A program made the position numbers and the translations under genes. DNA of 64,000 bases. It comes from Cyanobacterium stanieri LEGE 03274. Lineage in GTDB: Bacteria > Cyanobacteriota > Cyanobacteriia > Cyanobacteriales > Cyanobacteriaceae. The DNA lies in the NCBI RefSeq assembly GCF_015207825.1, contig NZ_JADEWC010000012.1:1-64000 (forward strand), given 5' to 3'. Below are positions 45,370 to 55,695 of this stretch, one piece after another. Under the pieces are notes generated by a model. That model searched no databases. It had not been told where the DNA came from and was given only the letters and a program-made list of their open reading frames with translations. The number at the start of each line of letters is the position of its first letter. Position 1 is the stretch's first letter.

Positions 45370-46854
45370 ATGGGTAAACCAACAGGATTTTTAGAATTTG
45401 CCAGAGAATTACCAGTCGATAAACCCCCCCTCGAAAGAATTAAAAATTGGGATGAATTTCATTTACATCTACCCGAAGAAAACTTAAAAAATCAGGGCGC
45501 AAGATGTATGGATTGCGGAACGCCCTTTTGTCATACAGGGGAATTAATTAGTGGCATGGCCAGCGGTTGCCCTGTGAATAACTTAATTCCCGAATGGAAT
45601 GATTTAATCTATCGTGGGTTATGGGAAGAAGCATTAGAAAGACTTCATAAAACCAATAATTTCCCAGAATTTACGGGAAGGGTATGCCCTGCACCCTGTG
45701 AGGGCTCTTGTGTTTTAGGTATCAATAACCCCCCTGTCACCATCAAAAACATTGAATGTAGTATCATTGACCATGGTTGGGAGCAAGGTTGGGTAACTGC
45801 TAATCCCCCTGAAAAAAGGACGGGCAAAAAAGTTGCGGTGGTTGGCTCTGGCCCTGCGGGATTGAGTGCGGCGGCTCAGTTAAATAAGGCAGGCCATTGG
45901 GTGACGGTATATGAGAAGGGCGATCGCCCCGGGGGCCTTTTGATGTATGGTATTCCTAACATGAAACTAGATAAAGAAAAGGTAGTCATGCGCCGCATTA
46001 AAGTCTTAGAAGAAGAAGGCATTAAATTTATTTGTAATACCGAAATCGGTAAAGATATAAGCGCCGAAGCATTAGTTAAAGAAAACGACGCTGTTATCCT
46101 GTGCATTGGGGCAGGAAAACCAAGGGATTTACCCATAGAAGGTCGCAATCTCAACGGAATTCACTTCGCCATGGACTTCCTCACCGCCAACACCAAAGCA
46201 CTGTTAGACGCCAATCCAGAAGGGTTAATTTCGGCCCAAGGAAAAGACGTGGTTATCATCGGTGGTGGTGATACGGGTACAGATTGCGTTGGTACATCTG
46301 TTCGCCATGGTTGTACCGCAGTAACTCAACTAGAGATTATGCCCAAACCCCCAGAAATGAGGGCAAAAAATAATCCTTGGCCTGAGTATCCAAAAATTTA
46401 TCGTCTCGATTATGGGCAAGAAGAAGCCGCCGCCAAGTTTGGAGATGACCCCCGTTTTTACACCACCACCGCCACCAAATTTGAAGGAGATGACCATGGT
46501 AACGTTAAGGCAGTTCATACCGTGCAGGTGGAGTGGCAACGCAACCAAGATGGTCGTTTTATTCCTAACCCCATAGAAGGAACAGAAAAAGTTATCCCTG
46601 CACAGTTAGTGTTACTCGCCATGGGTTTCTTAGGGCCTGAACAATTTTTATTGGATCAAATGGGCTTAGAGAAGGATCACCGTAGTAATATTAAAGCCGA
46701 TTATGATGATTATACTACGAGCATTGCCAATGTTTTCGCCGCTGGGGATTGTCGTCGGGGTCAAAGTCTTGTGGTTTGGGCTTTTAACGAAGGTCGTGGG
46801 GTGGCTCAAAAGTGCGATCGCTTCTTAATGGGTTACAGCGATTTACCAAATTAA
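45370..46854 (+). CDS. gltD: Glutamate synthase small (beta) subunit
   Basis: A 494-residue NAD(P)H-oxidising flavoprotein subunit that delivers electrons for glutamate synthesis from glutamine and 2-oxoglutarate. The cysteine clusters for two [4Fe-4S] centres are visible: [12 protein letters not shown] (about 47-58) plus GCPVNN, and [12 protein letters not shown] (about 108-119). The first nucleotide fold is [17 protein letters not shown] (about 155-171), the second [21 protein letters not shown] (about 291-311). The C-terminus has [17 protein letters not shown]. The large subunit gltB is not in the window. Cyanobacteria mainly use ferredoxin-GOGAT, so an NADH-type pair would be the second system. 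Confidence 0.93.
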   Translation: MGKPTGFLEFARELPVDKPPLERIKNWDEFHLHLPEENLKNQGARCMDCGTPFCHTGELISGMASGCPVNNLIPEWNDLIYRGLWEEALERLHKTNNFPEFTGRVCPAPCEGSCVLGINNPPVTIKNIECSIIDHGWEQGWVTANPPEKRTGKKVAVVGSGPAGLSAAAQLNKAGHWVTVYEKGDRPGGLLMYGIPNMKLDKEKVVMRRIKVLEEEGIKFICNTEIGKDISAEALVKENDAVILCIGAGKPRDLPIEGRNLNGIHFAMDFLTANTKALLDANPEGLISAQGKDVVIIGGGDTGTDCVGTSVRHGCTAVTQLEIMPKPPEMRAKNNPWPEYPKIYRLDYGQEEAAAKFGDDPRFYTTTATKFEGDDHGNVKAVHTVQVEWQRNQDGRFIPNPIEGTEKVIPAQLVLLAMGFLGPEQFLLDQMGLEKDHRSNIKADYDDYTTSIANVFAAGDCRRGQSLVVWAFNEGRGVAQKCDRFLMGYSDLPN

Positions 46855-46860
46855 ATTATA

Positions 46861-47140
46861 ATATCAAGTCCGCTTAATCACTTACAAATTAGCAATATCA
46901 ATATTTGGCGTTGGTGAATTAAGGTATGATTTTTGATTGAGGGAGGAAACGGGGAACAGGCAATAGTGATACTATTTTAATGTCTTAATTTCTAGTGTTA
47001 TTCAATTATATTTCACACCATGATTAAGCAATGCCCAATATTTTAGTTCAATAAATTGAACGAACTACCATTAGCCGTGTAATTCATTACACGGTGTGGC
47101 AAGTGCGAAGATACAATCTATTTATAACGAATTACCCAAT
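46861..47140 (+). repeat. Two separated modules of the dispersed element
   Basis: The left module, ATATCAAGTCCGCTTAATCA...AGCAATATCAATAT, is at 46861-46904. About 130 bp later come TTAGTTCAATAAATTGAACG (47043-47062), palindrome CCGTGTAATT/CATTACACGG (47075-47094) and the tail GCGAAGATACAATCTATTTA (from about 47105). Between them is a different stretch rich in GGGGAACAGGCAATAG. This fills the 46855-47187 gap. Confidence 0.75.
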
Positions 47141-47149
47141 TAAATATAG

Positions 47150-47166
47150 GGTGGGCATTGCCCACC
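47150..47166. repeat. GGTGGGC/GCCCACC hairpin repeat, copy 2
   Basis: Identical to 6071-6087. It lies about 20 bases from the 3' end of por, but no T-run follows on the por strand. Confidence 0.7.
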
Positions 47167-47187
47167 ATTCCAAAAGTCAGATAGCCT

Positions 47188-48207
<1,020 letters not shown>

Positions 48208-48327
48208 TTAATTATTTTAATGATCCCACAGAACTATATTTTCTTTCTCTAAGTTTCTTTAAGCTAGGAGTGATGTTTTTTAATATTTCTTCATCTGTAC
48301 TAACGGCTTTAGCCCTCATTTAAGGGA

Positions 48328-48750
48328 TTATGGCTCTAGTCGAGGCTCAAATTCAAATTTACCGTTTTCACAAGTTAAGGTTTGGATGAAAAAATCTTCC
48401 ACTTGATTATCTTCCCCTGCTATTAATACCCTTGCCTGATGTCCTTTTTGCAGAATATAATCCCTATGGCACTGCTCATAAGCATAAATAATTAAAATAT
48501 CTCCTTTCTCACATAACAAGGCCGCTCCCCCATTGGGGCATATTTCCCGACTCCCCCTAGTACCCGGAATGGCATAGGTTGTCCACCGTTGAGCATTATT
48601 CAAGTTCGCAATTTCCACTTCTTCTAGGGGTAAGATACCCACCATTTCCATTAATTCTGGATCGATGGTAATACTACCCACATAATTAACATTTGCCTCC
48701 GTCACCCTCACTCGATGCAACTTGCCGTGCATTAACTTGATAGTTTTCAT
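48328..48750 (-). CDS. panD: Aspartate 1-decarboxylase
   Basis: A 140-residue pyruvoyl enzyme that makes beta-alanine for pantothenate and coenzyme A. The start [28 protein letters not shown] is typical, with the self-cleavage Gly-Ser pair at residues 25-26. The frame is open to 48783, but the extra 11 residues are not conserved-looking, so ATG 48750 is preferred. [36 protein letters not shown] carries the active-site Tyr/Arg segment. It is the second minus-strand gene upstream of por (168-bp gap), probably not in one operon. Confidence 0.93.
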   Translation of the reverse strand: MKTIKLMHGKLHRVRVTEANVNYVGSITIDPELMEMVGILPLEEVEIANLNNAQRWTTYAIPGTRGSREICPNGGAALLCEKGDILIIYAYEQCHRDYILQKGHQARVLIAGEDNQVEDFFIQTLTCENGKFEFEPRLEP

Positions 48751-48783
48751 AAAAAATAGTGTAGATTTGATGTTGCCAACCAA

Positions 48784-49481
48784 AAATTATCCATAACTAT
48801 GCTACATTGTCTCGACTATCTTCCCAAATGCAATATCATTTTTTTCCATGGTTAAGGATTCTTTCTAGGTTTTAGTTACAATAACTGAAGAATATTTTTT
48901 AAGATAAACTTTACCAAAATTTTATATACTTACGTATATTGATGATTGTGAAGATGATAAAAATTTATATTTTTTGATACTAGAAAAACTAAGCTAATAA
49001 TTGACTTAAAAATATTATATATTAATGGCTTTTTTTTCACAGCTATAAAAAATGTAACCTCAGTTACAAGTTTTCCTGCTTTTTCGTTTTATCTAAGATA
49101 TGGATTGTATGCTGATTTTAACGAGAGCCTAAGATAAAGAGACGCTCTAATAATTACTTTAAGGCGGTTTTAGGACTTTTAAAATTGAGGATGAATAATA
49201 ATAGCTGTATTTAGTAGAATATAACCTACACTACATATGTAGTAAGCCCTAAGCATTATTTCAATAGTCTTAAGTTTTTATATCAATAATTATTCATTCT
49301 GTATGGCTATTAAAATTCATTTTTGTGACTCGATAGATCCGATGGTCTTGATTAAAATATGATGTGAATTATACTATTTTTAAGTTTATCAAAGTTTCAT
49401 ATAAAATGTGTTGACAAAACCTTGCTACTTAGCTACGATAAATGGGTAAATGATAAGATTTATAATCTCAGAAAGTATATT
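48784..49481. other. About 700-bp A/T-rich region before the PEP-CTERM gene
   Basis: No gene seen. A 14-bp perfect palindrome, ACTACATATGTAGT, is at 49230-49243 and may be an operator. The promoter of the next gene is at the right end (49411-49439). The region is unusually long for this otherwise compact window. Confidence 0.4.
49411..49439 (+). promoter_or_regulatory. Strong predicted sigma70 promoter of the PEP-CTERM gene
   Basis: TTGACA (49411-49416), a 17-base spacer, then TACGAT (49434-49439), 42 bases before the ATG at 49482. This rules out the in-frame TTG at 49422, which lies inside the promoter. Confidence 0.65.
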
Positions 49482-50246
49482 ATGAAAAAATCTACTCTAT
49501 CAACCCTTTTAGTCGGTGGTTTGATTGCTCCCACTGCCATGATTGGGTTAACGGCTAGGGGCGCTGATGCCGCAGCCTTCTTCCAAATTGATGATTTTAA
49601 TACAGCTAGAGGTGGAGCACAGATTGGAACAAATCAAGGCGACTTTTCAACCATTGGAACTAACGGCGGAACACAAGTTTTTGAAGTAACTGCTGGAAAT
49701 GGTACTCCCATTATTAATAACCTCGGAAATTACAGAAAACTATCTTTAACTTCAGTTTCTGGTTTTGATAACGGCATATCTAGCTTTACAGTAGGTCCTG
49801 CTAGTCCCACTAGTTTATCTTGGAGTAATCCAGCCAACGTACAAACTTCAGCAAGTGTTTTGTGGGATGCTAACGGTGCAGGATTAAACTTTAACGCGGC
49901 TCCCTTTGCAGGTATTGGTATAGATATTCTTAGTGTTGATTTGAATACTAGTGTGCAGTTTGTTTTAAGTGATGGTACAAACACTACATCTCTAGCTTTA
50001 TCTGGTTTAAATGCTGGAAATGCTTTTTTTGCATTTGATAACTTTACCAATTCATCTAGCTTCAATTTTGGTAACATTACCAGTATCACGATGAATCTAA
50101 CAGGACCAGCAGACGTGGATGCAAGTTTTGATGCCTTGGGCTTTGTCGCCGTGCCTGAACCCGGTACCGTTGGTGGCTTGTTAGTGCTTGGTTTACTAGG
50201 GGCAGCAGGTGCTAAAAAGAGTTCCCGCAAAGCTGAACAAAACTAG
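49482..50246 (+). CDS. Secreted PEP-CTERM sorting-domain protein
   Basis: A 254-residue exported protein. The signal peptide is MKKSTLSTLLVGGLIAPTAM...ADAA (about 30 residues). The body is Asn/Ser/Thr/Gly-rich beta-sandwich-like sequence with low charge. The C-terminus has the complete sorting signal: VPEPG, a hydrophobic helix (TVGGLLVLGLLGAAGA) and a basic end (KKSSRK). In bacteria this tag is processed by an exosortase and goes with exopolysaccharide production. No exosortase gene is in the window. The function of the body is unknown. It has a strong promoter and a strong terminator, so it is a monocistronic, possibly well-expressed gene. Confidence 0.85.
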   Translation: MKKSTLSTLLVGGLIAPTAMIGLTARGADAAAFFQIDDFNTARGGAQIGTNQGDFSTIGTNGGTQVFEVTAGNGTPIINNLGNYRKLSLTSVSGFDNGISSFTVGPASPTSLSWSNPANVQTSASVLWDANGAGLNFNAAPFAGIGIDILSVDLNTSVQFVLSDGTNTTSLALSGLNAGNAFFAFDNFTNSSSFNFGNITSITMNLTGPADVDASFDALGFVAVPEPGTVGGLLVLGLLGAAGAKKSSRKAEQN

Positions 50247-50282
50247 ATACGATCAATTATTAAGCAGTGATTATAGAACCTA

Positions 50283-50320
50283 AAAACGTTGTCTGATTAG
50301 TCGGATGACGTTTTTATTTT
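50283..50320 (+). terminator. Rho-independent terminator of the PEP-CTERM gene
   Basis: A 14-bp stem (AAAACGTTGTCTGA with TCGGATGACGTTTT, several G-T pairs) and a TTAG loop, followed by TATTTT. It lies 37 bases after the stop. Confidence 0.85.
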
Positions 50321-50432
50321 GATGGGGGGTAAAGTCCCTTTACAGAAAGATAAAATTGTGGATAAATAAAGGATACAATCAATTATTACCATGCTAAGCT
50401 AAAAAACTTTAGCATCATCATTTGTAAGTTTA

Positions 50433-50702
50433 ATGACTACTGAAACATATATTAATCATCCTACTTTTGGACTACTTTATCGATTGTGCCTCATTGAGAA
50501 ACAGGAGGAATTGTTTACTACCCTTTATGCTCAAAGGCTTTTTTTTCGTGTGAAGGTTGAACAACGGGAGACTTTTTTTGAGCCCCTGACGCGCTCTGAA
50601 GCGAGGTTATTAATGGAGAGTAAGTTAAGGGGTTTGAGGAGTAATGGAGATTGGAATGCTTATAAACAGTTAAATGAGATTTACCAGCGCACCTTCCAAT
50701 AA
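50433..50702 (+). CDS. pipX: PII-interacting protein PipX
   Basis: An 89-residue small regulator found only in cyanobacteria. The start YINHPTFGLLYRLC, then ELFTTLYAQRLFFRV, FEPLTRSEARLLMESKLRGLRSNG and the C-terminal helix NEIYQRTFQ match PipX along the whole length. The first part is the Tudor-like domain that binds either the nitrogen regulator NtcA (as coactivator) or PII, depending on 2-oxoglutarate and ADP. This links the window to nitrogen control. The usual neighbour pipY (YggS family) does not follow; instead a palindromic repeat and the antiporter gene do. Confidence 0.95.
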   Translation: MTTETYINHPTFGLLYRLCLIEKQEELFTTLYAQRLFFRVKVEQRETFFEPLTRSEARLLMESKLRGLRSNGDWNAYKQLNEIYQRTFQ

Positions 50703-50777
50703 GCATCAGTTGCTAGGAGAGGAATTGTAAATAATAATGATTTACCCACCATTTAATGGAATCAAATTAAATAACCA

Positions 50778-50826
50778 CCGTGTAATGAATTACACGGCTA
50801 ACAGGTTATCGTTCGATAAATCGAAC
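50778..50826 (-). repeat. Dispersed double-palindrome element, reverse copy
   Basis: Palindrome CCGTGTAATG/AATTACACGG (50778-50797), CTAACAGGTTATCG, then TTCGATAAATCGAA (50811-50824), a variant of palindrome 1 in which both arms changed. It lies between the convergent pipX and antiporter genes. Confidence 0.75.
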
Positions 50827-50872
50827 TAAGATTTGTTTTTCTTAACATCTATTTTCAGTGCTCCTTAATTAT

Positions 50873-52780
50873 TTATGCCTGTTTTATATTGACTGATAAA
50901 GGAATCTCCTCAACCTTCGGTAATTTTTCCAAATTGAGGCGCGAAGAAGCAGTTACCCCCGATAAACGTTTCAATAATTGGGGACGAGGATCATGGAGAA
51001 GATAGATAATTTCGTCTCCTAACTTCCATTCCTCATTAGCTTGGATAATATCTAGCTTACCATTACGACGCACCAACAGGGGCAACAATTCCCCCGAGGT
51101 AATCAGGGCTTGAATATGTACTTGCTGAAAATCGATCGCCTCTCCTTTGCCCCTAATTACCGTTTTACCGAGCCTAAATAAACCATCCTGTAAATATTGA
51201 TTCCAGATTTTAACGGGTAACTCATTGATAAAAGGTTGATTAATTTTTTGCTTATTTGCCTTGACATTATTATCATTTTGCTTAGGAAATACCGCCAACA
51301 CCTTGGGGGGGGCAAACTCTTCGATCGCCCTTTGTGCAATCATTAAATTAACATCCCCATTATTAGTAAGCGCCACCAAAGTTCCCACGGAAGTAATACC
51401 AGCCTTTTCCATCACCTCAGGATCTAAACCGCTACTCTCAAACACAGGCAAACTCTCCTGTTTAGCCTTCTCACAAGCATCCTTATCCGTATCAATTAAA
51501 ACCACCGATTCCCCTTGATTTTGATAAATACGCCCAATTAAACGGCCCAGAGGATTACACCCCACAATCACTGCCCCCCCAGCATAGGAAGATTTGATTT
51601 TAAGTAAATTCGCCACCGCCCCTGCGCTCAAACCTTGGGCAAAAACCGTCATCATGATCGTTAAAAAAACTAACCCCTTAATAGAATCTCCCCCGTTAAT
51701 ACCATTTTGGGTTAACAAAATAGAGAACAAAGAAGCCACAGAAGCCGAGACAATTCCGCGGGGGGCAATCCATGCTAAAAAAATCTTTTGACGCCAATTA
51801 AGATCACTATTCCAAGTACAAATTAAAATACTCAGGGGGCGAACCAAAAACATTAACACTAACACCGTTAAGACACTTCCCCACCCCAGGGCAAAAATAC
51901 TATCAATGGATAAATCCGCCGCCAAGAGGATAAACAAAACCGATACACACAATACCGTTAACTGTCCTTTAAAACGCAGTAGTAACCTTTCTTCGGGAAT
52001 ACCAGACGCCCTCACCACAATTCCCGCCGTCACCGTTGCCATTAATCCTGACTCACTGATGATCATCTGGGATAGTCCAAATGTACCCCATACCCCAGCC
52101 AAAACTACTAAATTTTTTAATTCTTCAGGGACAAAATTGGCGTTTTTTTGAAACGAGCCTAATAACCAACCACTGACACCCCCAATGATAGCCCCGATAC
52201 CGAGGCGAAATAATAACCCCGTGATAATTTCGAGGGAATAGGCAGAGCTATTGAGAATGGTATCTAATACCACCACCGCTAAAATGGCGCCCACGGGATC
52301 GATTAAAACCCCTTCCCCTTCTAATAAGGTGGCTACGCGCTTATCTACGGCTACTTGTTTTAATAATGGGCCAACCACCGTAGGGCCTGTGACAACCACC
52401 AAGGATGCGTACAAGAAGGCGATTTCCCAGGGAAATTCTGCTAACCAGTGGGCGGCCATGCCACCACCGATAAAGGTTATTAATGTACCGATGGTGACGA
52501 GATTTCGTAAACTCCCGGAGACTTTATCTAGTTGTTTTAATTCTAGGTTTAAGCCTCCTTCAAATAAAATGATGGCTACGGCAAGGGCGACTAATACTTC
52601 TAATCCTACTCCTAAAAGTTCAGGTTCTAGTATTCCTAAACCATCTCTACCGAGTAACACTCCAAAGATGAGTAGGAAGACGATACTGGGTATTTTGAAG
52701 AATTCTCCCAATACTTGAGAACTGATCCCCGCAAATACGGTTATGATGATTAGTAGGGTTAGAGTGAAAGAGTCTTCCAT
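50873..52780 (-). CDS. CPA1-type sodium/proton antiporter with RCK-like C-terminus
   Basis: A 635-residue membrane protein. The first 390 or so residues hold about 12-13 hydrophobic segments of a Na+/H+ exchanger. Typical blocks are FEGGLNLELKQL, VVTGPTVVGPLLKQ, LEGEGVLIDPVGAILAVVVLD (with the ion-binding Asp region) and AWIAPRGIVSASVASLF. The cytoplasmic half has a TrkA-N/RCK-like fold (GGAVIVGCNPLGRLIGRIYQ, VVLIDTDKDACEKAKQESLPVFESSG) and a TrkA-C-like end. It probably exchanges Na+ or K+ for H+ with nucleotide gating. ATG at 52780. The cation preference is not decided by the sequence. Confidence 0.9.
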   Translation of the reverse strand: MEDSFTLTLLIIITVFAGISSQVLGEFFKIPSIVFLLIFGVLLGRDGLGILEPELLGVGLEVLVALAVAIILFEGGLNLELKQLDKVSGSLRNLVTIGTLITFIGGGMAAHWLAEFPWEIAFLYASLVVVTGPTVVGPLLKQVAVDKRVATLLEGEGVLIDPVGAILAVVVLDTILNSSAYSLEIITGLLFRLGIGAIIGGVSGWLLGSFQKNANFVPEELKNLVVLAGVWGTFGLSQMIISESGLMATVTAGIVVRASGIPEERLLLRFKGQLTVLCVSVLFILLAADLSIDSIFALGWGSVLTVLVLMFLVRPLSILICTWNSDLNWRQKIFLAWIAPRGIVSASVASLFSILLTQNGINGGDSIKGLVFLTIMMTVFAQGLSAGAVANLLKIKSSYAGGAVIVGCNPLGRLIGRIYQNQGESVVLIDTDKDACEKAKQESLPVFESSGLDPEVMEKAGITSVGTLVALTNNGDVNLMIAQRAIEEFAPPKVLAVFPKQNDNNVKANKQKINQPFINELPVKIWNQYLQDGLFRLGKTVIRGKGEAIDFQQVHIQALITSGELLPLLVRRNGKLDIIQANEEWKLGDEIIYLLHDPRPQLLKRLSGVTASSRLNLEKLPKVEEIPLSVNIKQA

Positions 52781-52901
52781 GATGTCAGAGGTTTAAATAA
52801 TACGCCTTTGATTTTGCTAGTAATTTCTAGTCAAGTTACGATAATGTCTTATCCATGGTAGCTTAATTTCAACAATGATTGTCTTTGCCCTTGCTTTGCT
52901 C

Positions 52902-54095
52902 TTAACCCATCATGATTAATTGACGCCTAAGGAGCGATCGCACCTCATCCAAGGTACAATTAACCTGAGAAAGAATGTCTTTAACGGTTAAATTTCGTTG
53001 AGGATTACCAGAGGCTAACTTCATCACCTCAAATTCTTGGTCGTTGAGGGTAATGGGTTGATAGTTATAATCTAGTAAACTCTTACTTTCCCAACCTAAC
53101 ATACAGGGATTTAATTCAGGTTTAGCGGTTAATAATAATTGATCATCTTGCCATGTTTCTCGATTAAGAGGGGGTTTAGCAAGGAAAAATTCATAGTGGG
53201 TAACATTGGAAGGGTCTAATAATTCTATCAAACGGTAACGCTCTTGGATCGTTAATTGTTTTACCCTTTCTCGTAAATCCTCGCTTTTAATTAACCTTTC
53301 TATTTGCCAAAAGTCACAGTTGGAAAAGTCCACAAACTCTAAGCCCGAAGTGTTAATAAACTCGAATAAACTATCGATATTATAATCAAATTCATTGGGG
53401 TGAACATACATATCGGCAAAACATTCATCCCGTTGATTTTCCAATGCCCAACGTTCCTTTTCCCGTTGTAATATACGGCTAGATTCTGGTAATCCTGCAA
53501 ATAACTCCCTACCTACCGCCACACCATCTCGATAATCCCCTATTTTATCTCCTTGGATAAGGGCGATCGCCCTTTGCATCAACAAAATCTCCCATCTACC
53601 CAACTCCCCATAAACGAAGATATGAAATAATCCATCATCAGCCAACTTATCCGCCAAGGCTTGAATACCCACCACAGGATTAGGTAAATGATGTAATACC
53701 CCCACCGAATTAATAAAATCAAAAGAGCCTTCCAACTCCCTTGCCCTCTCCAAATTAAACTGACGAAATTCAATATTTCCTTGAAAATCCTTTAAAACTC
53801 CCGACTTTTCCAACCTTTTTTGAGCCGTAGCCAAAGCATTTTCACTAATATCCACCGCCAAAATATCCGCCGTCGGATTATGTAAAACTAAATATTCGGT
53901 ACTCGAACCCGTACCACAACCAGCATCTAAAATTCTAACCTGTGGTTTATGGGGTTTTTTTCCCTTACAAAAATTGTACGCCGATTGATAATGCCATCGC
54001 CAATTATATCCAGGGGGTGGCTCATCCAAGAGAGGATCGGGGGGAAAAGGATAGGTATTATATAATTTTTGCACTGCGTTTCTAACTTCAGACAT
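52902..54095 (-). CDS. SAM-dependent methyltransferase with C-terminal helical domain
   Basis: A 397-residue class I methyltransferase. The start VQKLYNTYPFPPDPLLDEPPPGYNWRWHY is an aromatic/proline-rich lid. The SAM motif I is RILDAGCGTGSSTEYL (about residues 53-68), DILAVDISENALATAQKRL is motif II and INSVGVLHHLPNPV (about 128-141) is the motif-IV region. Residues about 340-397 (LNDQEFEVMKLASGNPQRNLTVKDILSQVNCTLDEVRSLLRRQLI) look like a winged-helix segment, as in other cyanobacterial family members. The substrate is unknown. Monocistronic; 317-bp spacer to pstS with no gene (a weak A/T hairpin near 54378-54396 only). Confidence 0.85.
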   Translation of the reverse strand: MSEVRNAVQKLYNTYPFPPDPLLDEPPPGYNWRWHYQSAYNFCKGKKPHKPQVRILDAGCGTGSSTEYLVLHNPTADILAVDISENALATAQKRLEKSGVLKDFQGNIEFRQFNLERARELEGSFDFINSVGVLHHLPNPVVGIQALADKLADDGLFHIFVYGELGRWEILLMQRAIALIQGDKIGDYRDGVAVGRELFAGLPESSRILQREKERWALENQRDECFADMYVHPNEFDYNIDSLFEFINTSGLEFVDFSNCDFWQIERLIKSEDLRERVKQLTIQERYRLIELLDPSNVTHYEFFLAKPPLNRETWQDDQLLLTAKPELNPCMLGWESKSLLDYNYQPITLNDQEFEVMKLASGNPQRNLTVKDILSQVNCTLDEVRSLLRRQLIMMG

Positions 54096-54412
54096 AACCT
54101 GTTGCTCATTAAAATAAATAAACCATTAACAATTTACCATTGAGTTATGCCCAACTTGATTAATACTATCCCTCCCCCGAAAGATATTTACTCTATGGTA
54201 CAAATTTTATGTAGATTTGTTACGAAAAATCCTTTTTTCATTGATATTTGCCTTGGAATAGCCTATTATGAGAGTGTGTTTTTAATAATAGAAATATGAC
54301 CGTTAGCTTTTAAAAAAGTTTAGCCTCCCATTATATAACAAGCATAACATGAAACAGACCGAAAACGAAAAAAAGCCAAAAAATCAGTGATTTTTGTAAC
54401 AAACATTAACAA

Positions 54413-55450
54413 TTAAAGCACCTCATCTAACTTAACCCCAATAGTAGAAACCCCCACAAATACCGAACCAGTGGTTTTTTCCCGTAAACGAGCTTGAGCT
54501 TTTTCATATACAGAAGAAGATAATTCAATTTGTCCGGCTTCCCGAATAAATACCGCATTATCCTCAGAGAGATAAAAATCAACAAAAGCCTTAACTTCAG
54601 GACGTTCTAAAGATGTTGTTTTCACATAAATAAATAATGGACGCGCAAGGGGTTGATAAATTCCAGCCTCCACATTCGCCACACTAGGTTCAATGCAACC
54701 ATCACCACCATCATCAGCATTTTCATTATCCAGCGCCACGGGTTTAAGCTCATCCAAATTTTCATCAAGATAAGACAAACCAAAATAACCTAACCCACCA
54801 ACATCATTACTAACACCTTGAACAATGACATTATCATCCTCCGTAGCAGTAATATCCCCTCTACTCAAACCCTCCTCACCGTTAATGGCTTCGGTAAAAT
54901 AATCAAAAGTACCTGAATCAGTACCGGGGGCATATAAATTAAGCGGTACATTGGGGAAACCCTCCCTAACTTGACTCCAATTATTAACTACCCCTTGAGA
55001 TTCTGGACTCCAGATAGTGCGCAATTCATTAGCAGTAAGACAAGCAGCCCAATCATTTTCCTTATTAACCACCATGGAAAGGGCATCAAATGCCACGGGT
55101 AATTCGATAAACTCCACTCCATTTTGATTACATTGCTCAATTTCCTCTGGTTTAATCGCCCGTGAAGCGTTGGAAATATCCGTTTCCCCTGCACAAAACT
55201 TGCTCAAGCCTCCTCCGCTGCCAGAAATACCAATGGCAATGCGCACGTTAGGATTATCAGTTTCAAATTCTTCACTGACTATCTCGGTAATAGGATAAAC
55301 GGTGGATGAACCATCGATAACAATATCACCAGTTAAACCGTTACTACTACTTACCGAAGAATTATTGGCGCATCCTGCCAATGCCGTAACCAACATAGAA
55401 GACATTAGTAAACTATTTCTTAATACTTTCTCTCTGGTAGTAATATTCAT
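54413..55450 (-). CDS. pstS: Phosphate-binding periplasmic lipoprotein (PstS/SphX)
   Basis: A 345-residue high-affinity phosphate receptor of the Pst ABC importer. The signal [16 protein letters not shown] has its lipobox Cys at residue 27, so it is anchored to the membrane. [37 protein letters not shown] and [12 protein letters not shown] are the phosphate-contact segments. Two starts are possible: GTG 55474 or ATG 55450. I choose the ATG because it leaves a normal signal peptide. The gene diverges from the mcp-like/pstCA/pstB operon across a 245-bp spacer that contains a Pho box. Confidence 0.93.
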   Translation of the reverse strand: MNITTREKVLRNSLLMSSMLVTALAGCANNSSVSSSNGLTGDIVIDGSSTVYPITEIVSEEFETDNPNVRIAIGISGSGGGLSKFCAGETDISNASRAIKPEEIEQCNQNGVEFIELPVAFDALSMVVNKENDWAACLTANELRTIWSPESQGVVNNWSQVREGFPNVPLNLYAPGTDSGTFDYFTEAINGEEGLSRGDITATEDDNVIVQGVSNDVGGLGYFGLSYLDENLDELKPVALDNENADDGGDGCIEPSVANVEAGIYQPLARPLFIYVKTTSLERPEVKAFVDFYLSEDNAVFIREAGQIELSSSVYEKAQARLREKTTGSVFVGVSTIGVKLDEVL

Positions 55451-55587
55451 AATATTTATTGTATTTATAAACACTTATTCAAATAATAATTACTCTTTAA
55501 ATAAAGCATAAAAAACAAAATTATAAATTAACAACAGGTTAAGAAATTAAATCTATTATGTCCGTAAAATTACGTAATAGTCTTGTC

Positions 55588-55617
55588 TAAGAAGGTTTAA
55601 GTTAAGAGAAGATTAAG
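55588..55617 (-). promoter_or_regulatory. Pho box (SphR/PhoB binding site)
   Basis: On the minus strand CTTAATCT (55610-55617) and CTTAACTT (55599-55606) lie exactly 11 bp apart, as in the cyanobacterial Pho box (8-bp repeats of the CTTAACCT type with 3-bp spacers). A third, poor repeat (CCTTCTTA, 55588-55595) keeps the spacing. It lies about 140 bp before pstS and about 80 bp before the operon on the other strand, and could serve both. Confidence 0.65.
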
Positions 55618-55695
55618 ACAAAAAAAGTTGAAAATAAGAGGTTTATTTTTTACAATAAATATGACGTAAATAAATGAGCAGTTCTGCTAAATGAT

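Noticed and set aside
52251-52718. 155-residue forward frame inside the antiporter gene
   Set aside because: Antisense shadow of the conserved membrane domain.
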